Below, one piece after another: positions 1 to 5,616 of a DNA stretch of 5,616 nt. Source of the stretch: Bradyrhizobium sp. (GTDB lineage: Bacteria; Pseudomonadota; Alphaproteobacteria; Rhizobiales; Xanthobacteraceae). The stretch lies in NCBI GenBank assembly GCA_025960445.1, contig JAICIT010000205.1, positions 1 to 5,616 of the forward strand, written 5' to 3'. Numbering within the stretch: the stretch's first letter is position 1; each line of letters opens with the position of its first letter. Below the pieces are notes generated by a model. It was not told the origin of the DNA and made no database searches. It saw only the letters and a program-made list of their open reading frames with translations. The position numbers and the translations under genes are program-made.

Positions 1-723
1 AAAGACCTGCCGGTCATCACCAGCGGATTGATATGGCGGGTATTTTCTGACCGGCCGGACGAGACCGGGAATTTCAAGCTGATCCGCGAGGATCGCGGCG
101 CCACGCCCAATATCGTGCTGCCGCCGGGCGGCTACGTGGTTCATGTGGCGTTCGGAGTGGTGAGCGCGGTTCGGGCGGTGACGCTAAAACCCGAGACCGA
201 CCGCGAATCCTTTCTGCTGCCGGCCGGCGGGCTCCGCATCGAAGGGCGGGTGGGCGGCAGCAAAATTCCGCAAAACCAGGTCGTGTTCTCGATCTACAAG
301 GGCAGCCAGTTTGATGTCGGCGAGCGCGCCTCGATGCTGCCGAACGTCTCCGCCGGCGATCTGGTGCTGCTGCCGGAAGGGACCTACTACATCATTTCCA
401 ACTATGGCGACGCCAACTCCGTCGTGCGCTCGGATATTCGCGTTCAGGCGGGCAAGCTGACGGATGTAACCATCACCCATCGCGCCGCTGTCATCACGCT
501 TAAGCTGGTCGGCGACAAGGGCGGCGAGGCGCTGGCGAATACTGCGTGGTCGGTGATTACGCCAGGCGGCGACGTCATCAAGGAATCAATCGGCGCATTT
601 CCCCGCGTGGTTTTGTCCGAAGGCGAATATCGCGCCATCGCCAAGAACGAGGGAAAAGTCTACGAGCGTCCGTTCAATGTCGTGAACGGCGTCGACGGCG
701 AGGTCGAGGTCCTCGCACGCTAA
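1..723 (+). CDS. C-terminal part of a modular beta-sandwich protein, probably exported; function unknown
   Basis: The frame is open from the first base, so the true start lies outside the window; the ATG at 28 is internal and has no convincing ribosome site. The visible 240 residues contain three related modules of about 83 residues. Counting from the ATG at 28, each has a loop of the same kind: LPPGGYVVHV (31-40), LLPEGTYYII (114-123) and LSEGEYRAIA (196-205). Each loop is followed by a stretch with an R-x-x-x-V pattern, and the first two then run into a beta-rich segment (LRIEGRV, VITLKLV). Alternating hydrophobic residues, many Gly/Pro turns and no cysteine suggest small beta sandwiches like those of carboxypeptidase-regulatory or SpaA/Cna-B-like folds. 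No catalytic motif is seen. Such modules are typical of secreted, periplasmic or vWA-associated proteins, but the signal peptide and any lead domain would be upstream. The gene converges on the nitroreductase. The coding call is firm; the fold is inference. Confidence 0.8.
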   Translation, partial: KDLPVITSGLIWRVFSDRPDETGNFKLIREDRGATPNIVLPPGGYVVHVAFGVVSAVRAVTLKPETDRESFLLPAGGLRIEGRVGGSKIPQNQVVFSIYKGSQFDVGERASMLPNVSAGDLVLLPEGTYYIISNYGDANSVVRSDIRVQAGKLTDVTITHRAAVITLKLVGDKGGEALANTAWSVITPGGDVIKESIGAFPRVVLSEGEYRAIAKNEGKVYERPFNVVNGVDGEVEVLAR

Positions 724-743
724 TCGCGTTGTCGTCTTTGTCG

Positions 744-778
744 TCCGGGAACGCATTCCCACTTTTCCCGATCATGCG
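744..778. repeat. Partial palindromic intergenic repeat between convergent genes
   Basis: The gap between the two convergent stop codons holds a perfect GGGAA-CGCA-TTCCC hairpin (747-760). It is followed by CACTTTTCCCGATCATGCG (760-778), which ends against the nitroreductase stop codon. The alternative pairing CGGGAA (746-751) with TTCCCG (765-770) is mutually exclusive with the first. The right half resembles the conserved end of a palindromic element (ACTTTTC-x-GATCATGC) that I recall as very frequent in Bradyrhizobium and relatives; the left half is degenerate. On the minus strand the hairpin loop reads UGCG, a UNCG-type tetraloop. It may serve as a two-way transcription end for both genes, although the T run is short and in plus orientation only. 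Confidence 0.5.
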
Positions 779-1357
779 TTAGAATCGCGTCACTATGTCG
801 GAGAGAACCGGGCGCGGCCGATCTTCGGTCGGCTTCGACGCGGTGCCGATGTGAACGAAGCCGGCAAGCTTTTCGTCGGGTTTCAATCCAAGGCCGTCGA
901 GCACGTCGCGATCAAAGGCGAACCAACCGGTGAGCCAGCACGCGCCATAGCCCAGAGCCGTTGCGGCAGTAACGATGTTCATGGCGCTGGCGCCGGCTGA
1001 TAGTTCCTGCTCCCATGCCGGCACCTTTGGATGCGGCTTCGCAGAGCTAACCACGCCAATCACGAGCGGCGCATCGGTGAGCCGCCGTTTTTCCTTCTCG
1101 ATCTCCGACGGTTGCGCGTTCGGATTCTTGGTTGCGAAAATCGTCGCGATCATCTCGCTGGCGCGCGCCCGCGCATTGCCTTCGAATACGATAAAGCGCC
1201 ACGGGGCCAGCTTTCCATGGTCCGGCACCCGCGCGCCGATTGTCAGAATAGTTTCGAGCTCGGCGGGCGAGGGACCGGGAGCGATCATCTCGCGCGGCTT
1301 GATGGATCGACGAGTCCTCAGCAGATCGAGGGCATCGGGCACGGCAGTCTCTTTCAT
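779..1357 (-). CDS. YdjA-type nitroreductase (FMN-dependent NAD(P)H oxidoreductase)
   Basis: This is a 192-residue protein of the nitroreductase superfamily, close in length to E. coli YdjA (about 183). The N-terminal RRSIKPRE (16-23) is the family's phosphate-binding FMN signature. [11 protein letters not shown] (45-55) is the segment characteristic of YdjA-like members. [19 protein letters not shown] (120-138) followed by ACWLTGW is the central helix and FMN isoalloxazine region, and GFVHIGTA (166-173) is the C-terminal FMN-contact strand. Members are cytoplasmic homodimers that reduce nitro compounds, quinones or related electrophiles; the physiological substrate here is unknown. The ATG overlaps the thrS stop codon (ATGA, 1357-1354). 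No good ribosome site precedes it, so translation is probably coupled to thrS. A GTG at codon 6 is an alternative start with a weak purine stretch before it. The gene has no visible promoter of its own. Confidence 0.9.
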   Translation of the reverse strand: MKETAVPDALDLLRTRRSIKPREMIAPGPSPAELETILTIGARVPDHGKLAPWRFIVFEGNARARASEMIATIFATKNPNAQPSEIEKEKRRLTDAPLVIGVVSSAKPHPKVPAWEQELSAGASAMNIVTAATALGYGACWLTGWFAFDRDVLDGLGLKPDEKLAGFVHIGTASKPTEDRPRPVLSDIVTRF

Positions 1358-3390
1358 CGATGATCGGGGGCCATCGCTCGCGCGCGCTTGATATCCGGCG
1401 GAGTGGCCTCGTCGACCAGCGCGGCGATCGCATCATCTGTCGGCAATACCTGCTGTCCTTCGCTGCCGAGCCGCCGGATTGAAACCGAATGCGTTTCAGC
1501 TTCCTTTTTGCCGACCACAAGCAATGCGGGGATCTTGGCCAATGAATGCTCGCGAACCTTGTAGTTGATCTTTTCGTTGCGAAGATCGATCTCGACGCGC
1601 AGCCCCGCGCGCCGTGCCGCGGCAGCTACTACTTTGGCGTATTCATCGCCTTCCGAGGTGATGGTGGTGACGACGGCCTGGACCGGCGCCAGCCAGAGCG
1701 GAAAATTGCCCGCATAGTGTTCGATCAGGATGCCGATAAAGCGCTCCATCGAACCGCAGATCGCGCGATGTACCATAACCGGTACTTTCTTCGAGCCATC
1801 GGCGTCGATGTAGAAGGCGCCGAACCGCTGCGGCAGGTTGAAGTCGATCTGTGTGGTGCCGCACTGCCAGTCGCGGCCGATCGCATCGCGTAACACGTAT
1901 TCGAATTTCGGCCCGTAGAACGCGCCTTCGCCAGGATTGATCGCTGTCTTGACGCCCTGGTTATGGCCTTGCGCCTCGATCTGCGACAGCACCGTCGCCA
2001 TCACGCGTTCGGCATGATCCCACATTTCGTCGGTGCCGACGCGTTTGTCAGGTCGGGTCGAAAGATTGACGGTGAGGTCGCCTTCAAAGCCGAAATCGGC
2101 GTAGACCGACAGAATCAGATCGTTGATCCTGAGGCACTCATCGGCGAGTTGCGATTCCGTGCAGAAGGTATGGGCGTCGTCCTGGGTGAAGCCGCGCACG
2201 CGCATCAGCCCGTGCATCGCGCCGGAAGCCTCGTAACGATGGACGATGCCGAACTCGGCCAAACGCAGGGGCAGGTCGCGATAACTTTTCAGGCCATGCT
2301 TGAAGATTTGCACATGGCCCGGACAGTTCATCGGCTTTAGCGCAAACCAGCGCTTGTCTTCAGCCTCATCGCCAGCGGATTGGGCGGCGAACATGTTCTC
2401 GCGATACCAATCCCAGTGACCGGACGTTTCCCACAGTGACTTGTCGAGGATCTGCGGGGCGTTTACTTCGTCATAAGTGCCGGCGAGCCGTCGGCGCATG
2501 TAGGCGATGACCGCCTGAAAGATGGTCCAGCCTTTCGCGTGCCAGAACACCACGCCCGGACCTTCTTCCTGGAAATGAAACAGGTCGAGCTCGCGGCCGA
2601 GCTTGCGATGATCGCGCTTCTCGGCTTCCTCGATCTGCTTAAGATAAGCATCCAGCTCTTCCTGTTTGGCGAAAGCGGTGCCGTAAATCCGCGTCAGCAT
2701 CGGGTTGTTGCTGTCGCCACGCCAATAAGCGCCGGCCACTTTCATCAGCTTGAAAGCGTTACCGACCTTGCCCGTGGACGTCATGTGCGGGCCGCGACAC
2801 AAATCGAACCAGTCACCCTGCTTGTAGATTTTGATGGTCTGGTCGGCCGGAATCGCGTCGACGAGTTCGACCTTGAACATCTCGCCGTTGTCGCGAAACA
2901 CCTGCCTGGCCTGTTCGCGCGTCCAGACTTCCTTGGTGAACGGCCTGTCGCGCGCGATGATCTCGCGCATCTTCTTCTCGATCGCGGTGAAATCTTCCGG
3001 CGTAAACGGCTCGTTGCGGAAGAAATCATAATAAAAGCCGTTCTCGATCACCGGCCCGATGGTGACCTGCGTGCCTGGCCACAGCGACTGCACGGCCTCG
3101 GCGAGCACGTGGGCAGCGTCATGCCGGATCAGTTCCAGCGCGCGAGCGTCGTCGCGGGAGATGAATTCAATTTTGGCATCATGATCGATCGGATCGGCAA
3201 GATCGACCACCACGCCATCCAGCGCCATCGCAACCGTGCGCTTGGCAAGCGACGGTGAAATGCCCTTTGCGATCTCGAGCCCGGTGATGTTTTTGGGAAA
3301 TTCGCGTCTCGCGCCGTCCGGGAAGGTGAGCGCAACTTTGCCGGATTCCATGGGTTTCAGATTGCTGAGGCCGAACTTAAATTCCGTCAT
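1354..3390 (-). CDS. thrS: Threonyl-tRNA synthetase
   Basis: A 678-residue class II aminoacyl-tRNA synthetase that charges tRNA-Thr in the cytoplasm. Domains in order: TGS (about 18-78), the editing domain that removes serine mischarged to tRNA-Thr (about 80-240), the catalytic core (about 265-560) and the anticodon-binding domain (about 565-660). Editing-site residues are present as H90-x3-H94 and C198-x3-H202. The catalytic zinc ligands are C356 (MNCPGH), H407 (DDAHTF) and H541 (MVHRA). Motif 2 HRYE (384-387) and the motif 3 arginine R550 ([13 protein letters not shown]) are intact. E. coli ThrS has 642 residues; the extra length is a longer N-terminus, a few residues of insertion near 471-487, and a short basic tail ([11 protein letters not shown]). 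The ATG at 3390 is chosen because AGGAG lies six bases upstream; Met14 would also precede the TGS domain but has less support. It is the first gene of a two-gene operon with the nitroreductase. Confidence 0.98.
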   Translation of the reverse strand: MTEFKFGLSNLKPMESGKVALTFPDGARREFPKNITGLEIAKGISPSLAKRTVAMALDGVVVDLADPIDHDAKIEFISRDDARALELIRHDAAHVLAEAVQSLWPGTQVTIGPVIENGFYYDFFRNEPFTPEDFTAIEKKMREIIARDRPFTKEVWTREQARQVFRDNGEMFKVELVDAIPADQTIKIYKQGDWFDLCRGPHMTSTGKVGNAFKLMKVAGAYWRGDSNNPMLTRIYGTAFAKQEELDAYLKQIEEAEKRDHRKLGRELDLFHFQEEGPGVVFWHAKGWTIFQAVIAYMRRRLAGTYDEVNAPQILDKSLWETSGHWDWYRENMFAAQSAGDEAEDKRWFALKPMNCPGHVQIFKHGLKSYRDLPLRLAEFGIVHRYEASGAMHGLMRVRGFTQDDAHTFCTESQLADECLRINDLILSVYADFGFEGDLTVNLSTRPDKRVGTDEMWDHAERVMATVLSQIEAQGHNQGVKTAINPGEGAFYGPKFEYVLRDAIGRDWQCGTTQIDFNLPQRFGAFYIDADGSKKVPVMVHRAICGSMERFIGILIEHYAGNFPLWLAPVQAVVTTITSEGDEYAKVVAAAARRAGLRVEIDLRNEKINYKVREHSLAKIPALLVVGKKEAETHSVSIRRLGSEGQQVLPTDDAIAALVDEATPPDIKRARAMAPDHR

Positions 3391-3396
3391 CGGTAA

Positions 3397-3401
3397 CTCC
3401 T
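3397..3401 (-). promoter_or_regulatory. Shine-Dalgarno of thrS
   Basis: AGGAG on the minus strand with six bases to the ATG at 3390. This supports that start over Met14. A second AGGAG copy at 3414-3410 is too far upstream to serve this start. Confidence 0.75.
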
Positions 3402-3442
3402 GTTGCTCACTCCTGCGGACGAGGGCAGGTAAGCGGAACAGC

Positions 3443-3470
3443 GGTATAGCAGGGGATTCGCGGCTTGCAA
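3443..3470 (-). promoter_or_regulatory. Candidate housekeeping promoter of thrS and nitroreductase
   Basis: On the minus strand, TTGCAA (3470-3465) is followed after 16 bases by TATACC (3448-3443), within TGCTATACCG. The hexamers match the sigma-70 consensus at four of six positions each, and alphaproteobacterial promoters often keep little more than TTG and TATA. Transcription would begin near 3436, leaving a leader of about 45 bases that holds the AGGAG site. No long leader, attenuator or T-box-like structure is evident, so threonine-responsive leader control is not indicated. The call is by eye only. Confidence 0.4.
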
Positions 3471-3511
3471 TCCGCCAAGTCGCAAGAGCGCCGCTCGAAA
3501 TCGGGGCCGCT

Positions 3512-3540
3512 CTGTCAATTCACTCGGATATGGGTTAAAT
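3512..3540 (+). promoter_or_regulatory. Weak candidate promoter of the MFS gene, possibly giving a leaderless mRNA
   Basis: CTGTCA (3512-3517), a 17-base spacer and TTAAAT (3535-3540) each match four of six consensus positions. Transcription would start around 3546-3548, directly before the ATG at 3549, which fits the absence of any Shine-Dalgarno there. Both hexamers are weak, so this is tentative. Confidence 0.25.
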
Positions 3541-3548
3541 GCACTTGC

Positions 3549-4736
3549 ATGAAACCGCTTGAAGACGTGCACGTCCGTCGCAGCTTTGTCCCAACCTCCC
3601 TGATGCTCGGAAACATCCTGACCGGCTGTTCGGTGCTTGCCCCGGCGGGAATGTTGATGGAATTGTCGCAAGGACTCGATGTCAGCGTCCGCGACGGTGG
3701 ACTGCTGATCACCTTTGGGGCTGTCATGCTGTGCATCGGCTCGCCGGTGACGGCCTGGATGACCAGCCGTATCGATCGCCGCACTCTACTGACGACAACG
3801 CTCGCGGTGCTGGCGCTTACCAATCTGGCGTCCGCGCTGGCCCCTGACTACACGACGTTGCTGATCACTCGCCTGATCATGCTCGCGATTGGCGCGCTTT
3901 ATACGCCACAGGCCGCGGGCACTGCCGCGCTCATCGTGCCGCCGGAGAAGCGTGGGAGTACGATTGCCTACGTCTTTCTCGGATGGTCACTCGCGGCTGC
4001 GGTGGGCCTTCCCTTGATCACGTTCATCGCCAGCCGGTACGGCTGGCGCGCGGTCTATGGCAGTATCGGATTGATGGGCTGTATCAGCTTTCTGCTGCTG
4101 GCCTGGCGGCTGCCACGCGGATTGATTGGCTCGCCGGTTGTTCTCAAGACGTGGGTCGATCTGGCGCGAAACCCGATGATCGTTTTGCTGCTGTTGATCA
4201 CGACCTTGCAAATGTCGGGGCAATTTGTGGTGTTCACCTTCATGGGGCCGCTGCTGACCAAACTGACGGGCGCTGGCGCGGATGCGGTTGGGCTTGTATT
4301 TGCGCTGTACGGTATCTTCGGCTTCGTCGGAGTTGCGATCGCCACCCGGATCGTCGATTCCTGGGGCGCCTACAATACTTCGCTGTTGTTTACCGTGATC
4401 ATGCTCACGGGCGTGACCGGCTGGGCGCTCAGCGCCGGTATCTACCCATTGATGGCGTGCTCGGTCGCGATCTGGGGCTTGGGGTTTGCATCGACCAACT
4501 CGATGCAGCAGGTGAGGCTCGTTGGCGCGGCGCCCGCGCTCGCGTCCGCATCGGTCTCGCTCAACACGTCAGTGCTATACATCGGCCAAGCCGTAGGCTC
4601 GGCGATTGGTGGCGTGCTCTATGCGCGCGACCTGCTTCATGGGACGGGCTACGTCGCGATGGGTTTTGTCGCGTCGGCACTGACAATCGTGGCGATGACC
4701 AGGCCGAGGCAGGGCTCGCTAGCCCTGCCTAACTAG
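3549..4736 (+). CDS. MFS transporter, DHA1/AraJ-like efflux family
   Basis: A 395-residue, very hydrophobic inner-membrane protein with about twelve predicted helices in two halves, the usual length for DHA1 drug:H+ antiporters. The loop between helices 2 and 3 has a motif-A-like segment (G64 to R78, with SRIDRR). Helix 5 has the antiporter motif C region, GWSLAAAVGLP (145-155), followed by the typical YGWRAVY. The C-terminal half has QQVRLVGAAPALASASVSLN and YIGQAVGSAIGG, strongly like AraJ/YdhP-type (COG2814) proteins. The substrate cannot be told; such proteins export sugars, nucleosides, amino acid derivatives or drugs using the proton gradient. The reading frame extends up to a TTG at 3465, but the added residues are polar and lack a ribosome site. 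The ATG at 3549 leaves a short cytoplasmic tail before helix 1, as expected. It is divergent from thrS. Confidence 0.9.
   Translation: MKPLEDVHVRRSFVPTSLMLGNILTGCSVLAPAGMLMELSQGLDVSVRDGGLLITFGAVMLCIGSPVTAWMTSRIDRRTLLTTTLAVLALTNLASALAPDYTTLLITRLIMLAIGALYTPQAAGTAALIVPPEKRGSTIAYVFLGWSLAAAVGLPLITFIASRYGWRAVYGSIGLMGCISFLLLAWRLPRGLIGSPVVLKTWVDLARNPMIVLLLLITTLQMSGQFVVFTFMGPLLTKLTGAGADAVGLVFALYGIFGFVGVAIATRIVDSWGAYNTSLLFTVIMLTGVTGWALSAGIYPLMACSVAIWGLGFASTNSMQQVRLVGAAPALASASVSLNTSVLYIGQAVGSAIGGVLYARDLLHGTGYVAMGFVASALTIVAMTRPRQGSLALPN
4707..4730. repeat. Perfect 10-bp inverted repeat over the 3' end of the MFS gene
   Basis: AGGCAGGGCT (4707-4716), loop CGCT, then its exact complement AGCCCTGCCT (4721-4730), ending three bases before the TAG stop codon. 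It encodes the last residues, RQGSLALP. The stem is GC-rich and should fold strongly in RNA, but no T run follows, so it is not a canonical intrinsic terminator. It could stabilise the mRNA 3' end or assist termination with the hairpin further downstream. Confidence 0.7.
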
Positions 4737-4795
4737 GCGTGGACTCCGTAACCCGGAGCGACAGCCTCAAGCCCAACATACTTGTTCGTGACTGC

Positions 4796-4828
4796 GGCTT
4801 TGACTATTTTGTAGAAGCCTCTTTTTCT
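4796..4828 (+). terminator. Probable intrinsic terminator after the MFS gene
   Basis: GGCTT (4796-4800) and CTA (4804-4806) can pair with TAG (4812-4814) and AAGCC (4815-4819) around a TTTTG loop, with a three-base bulge on the left arm. The hairpin is followed at once by the T-rich tract TCTTTTTCT (4820-4828). It lies 60 bases after the MFS stop and before the next gene, where a terminator is expected. The stem is bulged and modest. The same stretch contains TTGACT (4800-4805), which could instead be a -35 box for the next gene, though the matching -10 region (4823-4828) is poor. Confidence 0.4.
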
Positions 4829-4860
4829 GCGCATTCGATTTTTATCAAACGAGGGCTTGC

Positions 4861-5373
4861 ATGAATAGGCGCTACGCACTGGGTCTATCCTTGATCGCGT
4901 TATTTACAGATTTTGGGTTAGCGAACAGCAGCTTTGCCCAAGCAAAGTCACTCAAGGACCAATTGGTCGGCACCTGGATTTACATTTCGAGCACAGGTAA
5001 GCGCGAGGATGGCAGCGACGTGCAACGACCGAGCTTGCAGGGCGCAGTCACGTACACTGCTGATGGCCGTTTTCACTTCATAACGACACGAACCGATAGT
5101 CCTAAGTACGCATCGAACGAAACTACCCGACCGTCTCCGGAAGAGGCGATGGCCGTCGCCTCAGGATCAATTGCTTACACCGGGACTTATGTGGTGGACG
5201 ACAACACGAAAACGATTCACCTGAACATAGAGACGAGCACATTCCCAAATCTCGTCGGGGCCCCTAATCAGCGCCGGATCATTACCTCCGTTGGCGTCGA
5301 TGAAATGAAGTTCACGAACCCCCGCACGCCTGCAGGCGTGACGCTGGAGTTTGCGTGGAGGAGGGCGAAGTGA
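4861..5373 (+). CDS. Exported lipocalin-like domain protein
   Basis: A 170-residue protein beginning with a Sec-type signal peptide: basic MNRRYALG, a hydrophobic core to about residue 21, then SSFAQA with likely cleavage after A26 or A28. The mature part opens with LKDQLVGTWIYIS (31-43), the hallmark of the lipocalin-like (Lipocalin_5 type) family. It continues with the typical YTADGRFHFI (65-74), YTGTYVVDD (106-114) and a P-N-x-x-G-x-x-x-x-R stretch near 129-138. These are small beta barrels, presumed to bind lipophilic ligands in the periplasm, but no ligand is known for this type. GAGGG-like purines (GAGGG, 4851-4855) lie five bases before the ATG. Codon use differs from the neighbours, with two TTA and two ATA codons and AGG and CTA near the start, which suggests more recent acquisition. 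It appears to be a single-gene unit. Confidence 0.85.
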   Translation: MNRRYALGLSLIALFTDFGLANSSFAQAKSLKDQLVGTWIYISSTGKREDGSDVQRPSLQGAVTYTADGRFHFITTRTDSPKYASNETTRPSPEEAMAVASGSIAYTGTYVVDDNTKTIHLNIETSTFPNLVGAPNQRRIITSVGVDEMKFTNPRTPAGVTLEFAWRRAK

Positions 5374-5588
5374 CCGGTCCAGCCCACGTTCACTAGGCTC
5401 AACGCGGACCCAGTTGAACTGCGGTTGCTGAACCGGACTATGGGTACGCGCCTAAACGACTCGAGCCGACGCTGTTAAACCGCCCACTTGTGCCCAGGGA
5501 TTTCCGGTCGGACGCTGCGAGCCGGCTCGACTCAAAGCTTGCGTTGCCTTACATCGACAAACGAGGATTCAGTGAACTGGGGGCTGAC
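5374..5588. other. Intergenic stretch with small dyads, no gene seen
   Basis: I find no supported gene on either strand here. Visible structures are two adjacent small inverted repeats, CAGTT-G-AACTG (5411-5421) and CGGTT-GCTG-AACCG (5422-5435), and a perfect 12-base palindrome CGAGCCGGCTCG (5518-5529). None is followed by a T run, so none is a clear terminator. The first pair is the only candidate for ending the lipocalin-like transcript. Confidence 0.4.
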
Positions 5589-5616
5589 ATGAAAGCAATG
5601 CTCGCGCTCGTTCTCG
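5589..5616 (+). CDS. Possible start of an exported protein, cut by the window end
   Basis: ATG at 5589 opens a frame reading MKAMLALVL to the window end. The basic residue followed by a hydrophobic run looks like the start of a signal peptide. A G-rich stretch (GGGGG, 5579-5583) lies five bases upstream and could act as a weak ribosome site. The frame is also open upstream without a stop for at least 60 bases, and ATG at 5598 is an alternative start. Nine codons are too few to identify the product. Confidence 0.35.

Noticed and set aside
975..1391. Plus-strand open frame of 138 residues opposite the nitroreductase
   Set aside because: Shadow of a well-supported gene; the composition has no domain-like pattern.
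2539..3258. 239-residue open frame on the plus strand, antisense to thrS
   Set aside because: It lies wholly within thrS, which has every family motif. The antisense frame has no recognisable domain and is expected from high-GC codon structure.
3513..3518. Exact TTGACA on the minus strand as a thrS -35 box
   Set aside because: The sequence 17 bases downstream is AGCGGC, with no -10-like hexamer at 16-18 bases. The TTGCAA/TATACC pair is better placed.
3465..3548. N-terminal extension of the MFS protein from TTG 3465
   Set aside because: The 28 extra residues are polar and Cys/Lys-rich, have no ribosome site, and overlap the candidate thrS promoter.
3983..4732. 249-residue open frame on the plus strand within the MFS gene
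   Set aside because: It is an out-of-frame shadow, rich in Arg, Gly and Trp, with no membrane helices or motifs, overlapping a clear transporter.
1..5616. CRISPR arrays, tRNA or rRNA genes, transposases, toxin-antitoxin pairs, retrons or phage genes
   Set aside because: I looked for regularly spaced repeats, cloverleaf-like segments and recognisable mobile or defence proteins, and found none.

Overview
The window looks like a chromosomal segment of an alphaproteobacterium, most likely in or near the Bradyrhizobium/Rhodopseudomonas group. The grounds are high-GC codon use, the form of ThrS, and what looks like part of a palindromic intergenic repeat I recall as common in that group. This placement is by pattern recognition; no database search was possible.

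Layout from left to right. A plus-strand gene enters from the left edge and ends at 723. Its visible part is built of three related modules of about 83 residues, each carrying an LP-x-G-x-Y type loop, and looks like a secreted or surface beta-sandwich protein. A 55-base convergent gap (724-778) holds the repeat fragment. Next is a two-gene minus-strand operon: thrS (1354-3390, threonyl-tRNA synthetase, all catalytic, editing and zinc residues intact), then a YdjA-type nitroreductase (779-1357). Their stop and start codons overlap as ATGA. A 158-base divergent gap carries a good Shine-Dalgarno sequence and a plausible promoter for thrS. It has no clear ribosome site for the divergent plus-strand gene, a 12-helix AraJ/DHA1-type MFS exporter (3549-4736).

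Downstream of the MFS gene are a perfect 10-bp stem hairpin across its last codons and a second, terminator-like hairpin. After these comes a small exported lipocalin-like protein (4861-5373) with codon use different from its neighbours. The last 240 bases are mostly non-coding with several small dyads. The window closes on what may be the first nine codons of another exported protein.

Functionally, only thrS and the nitroreductase are clearly linked, by transcription and probably by translational coupling. The other genes look like independent units. I see no convincing new defence, mobile or RNA-guided system. The observations most worth a second look are the modular repeat protein, the overlapping thrS-nitroreductase junction, the possibly leaderless MFS gene, and the two hairpins after it.
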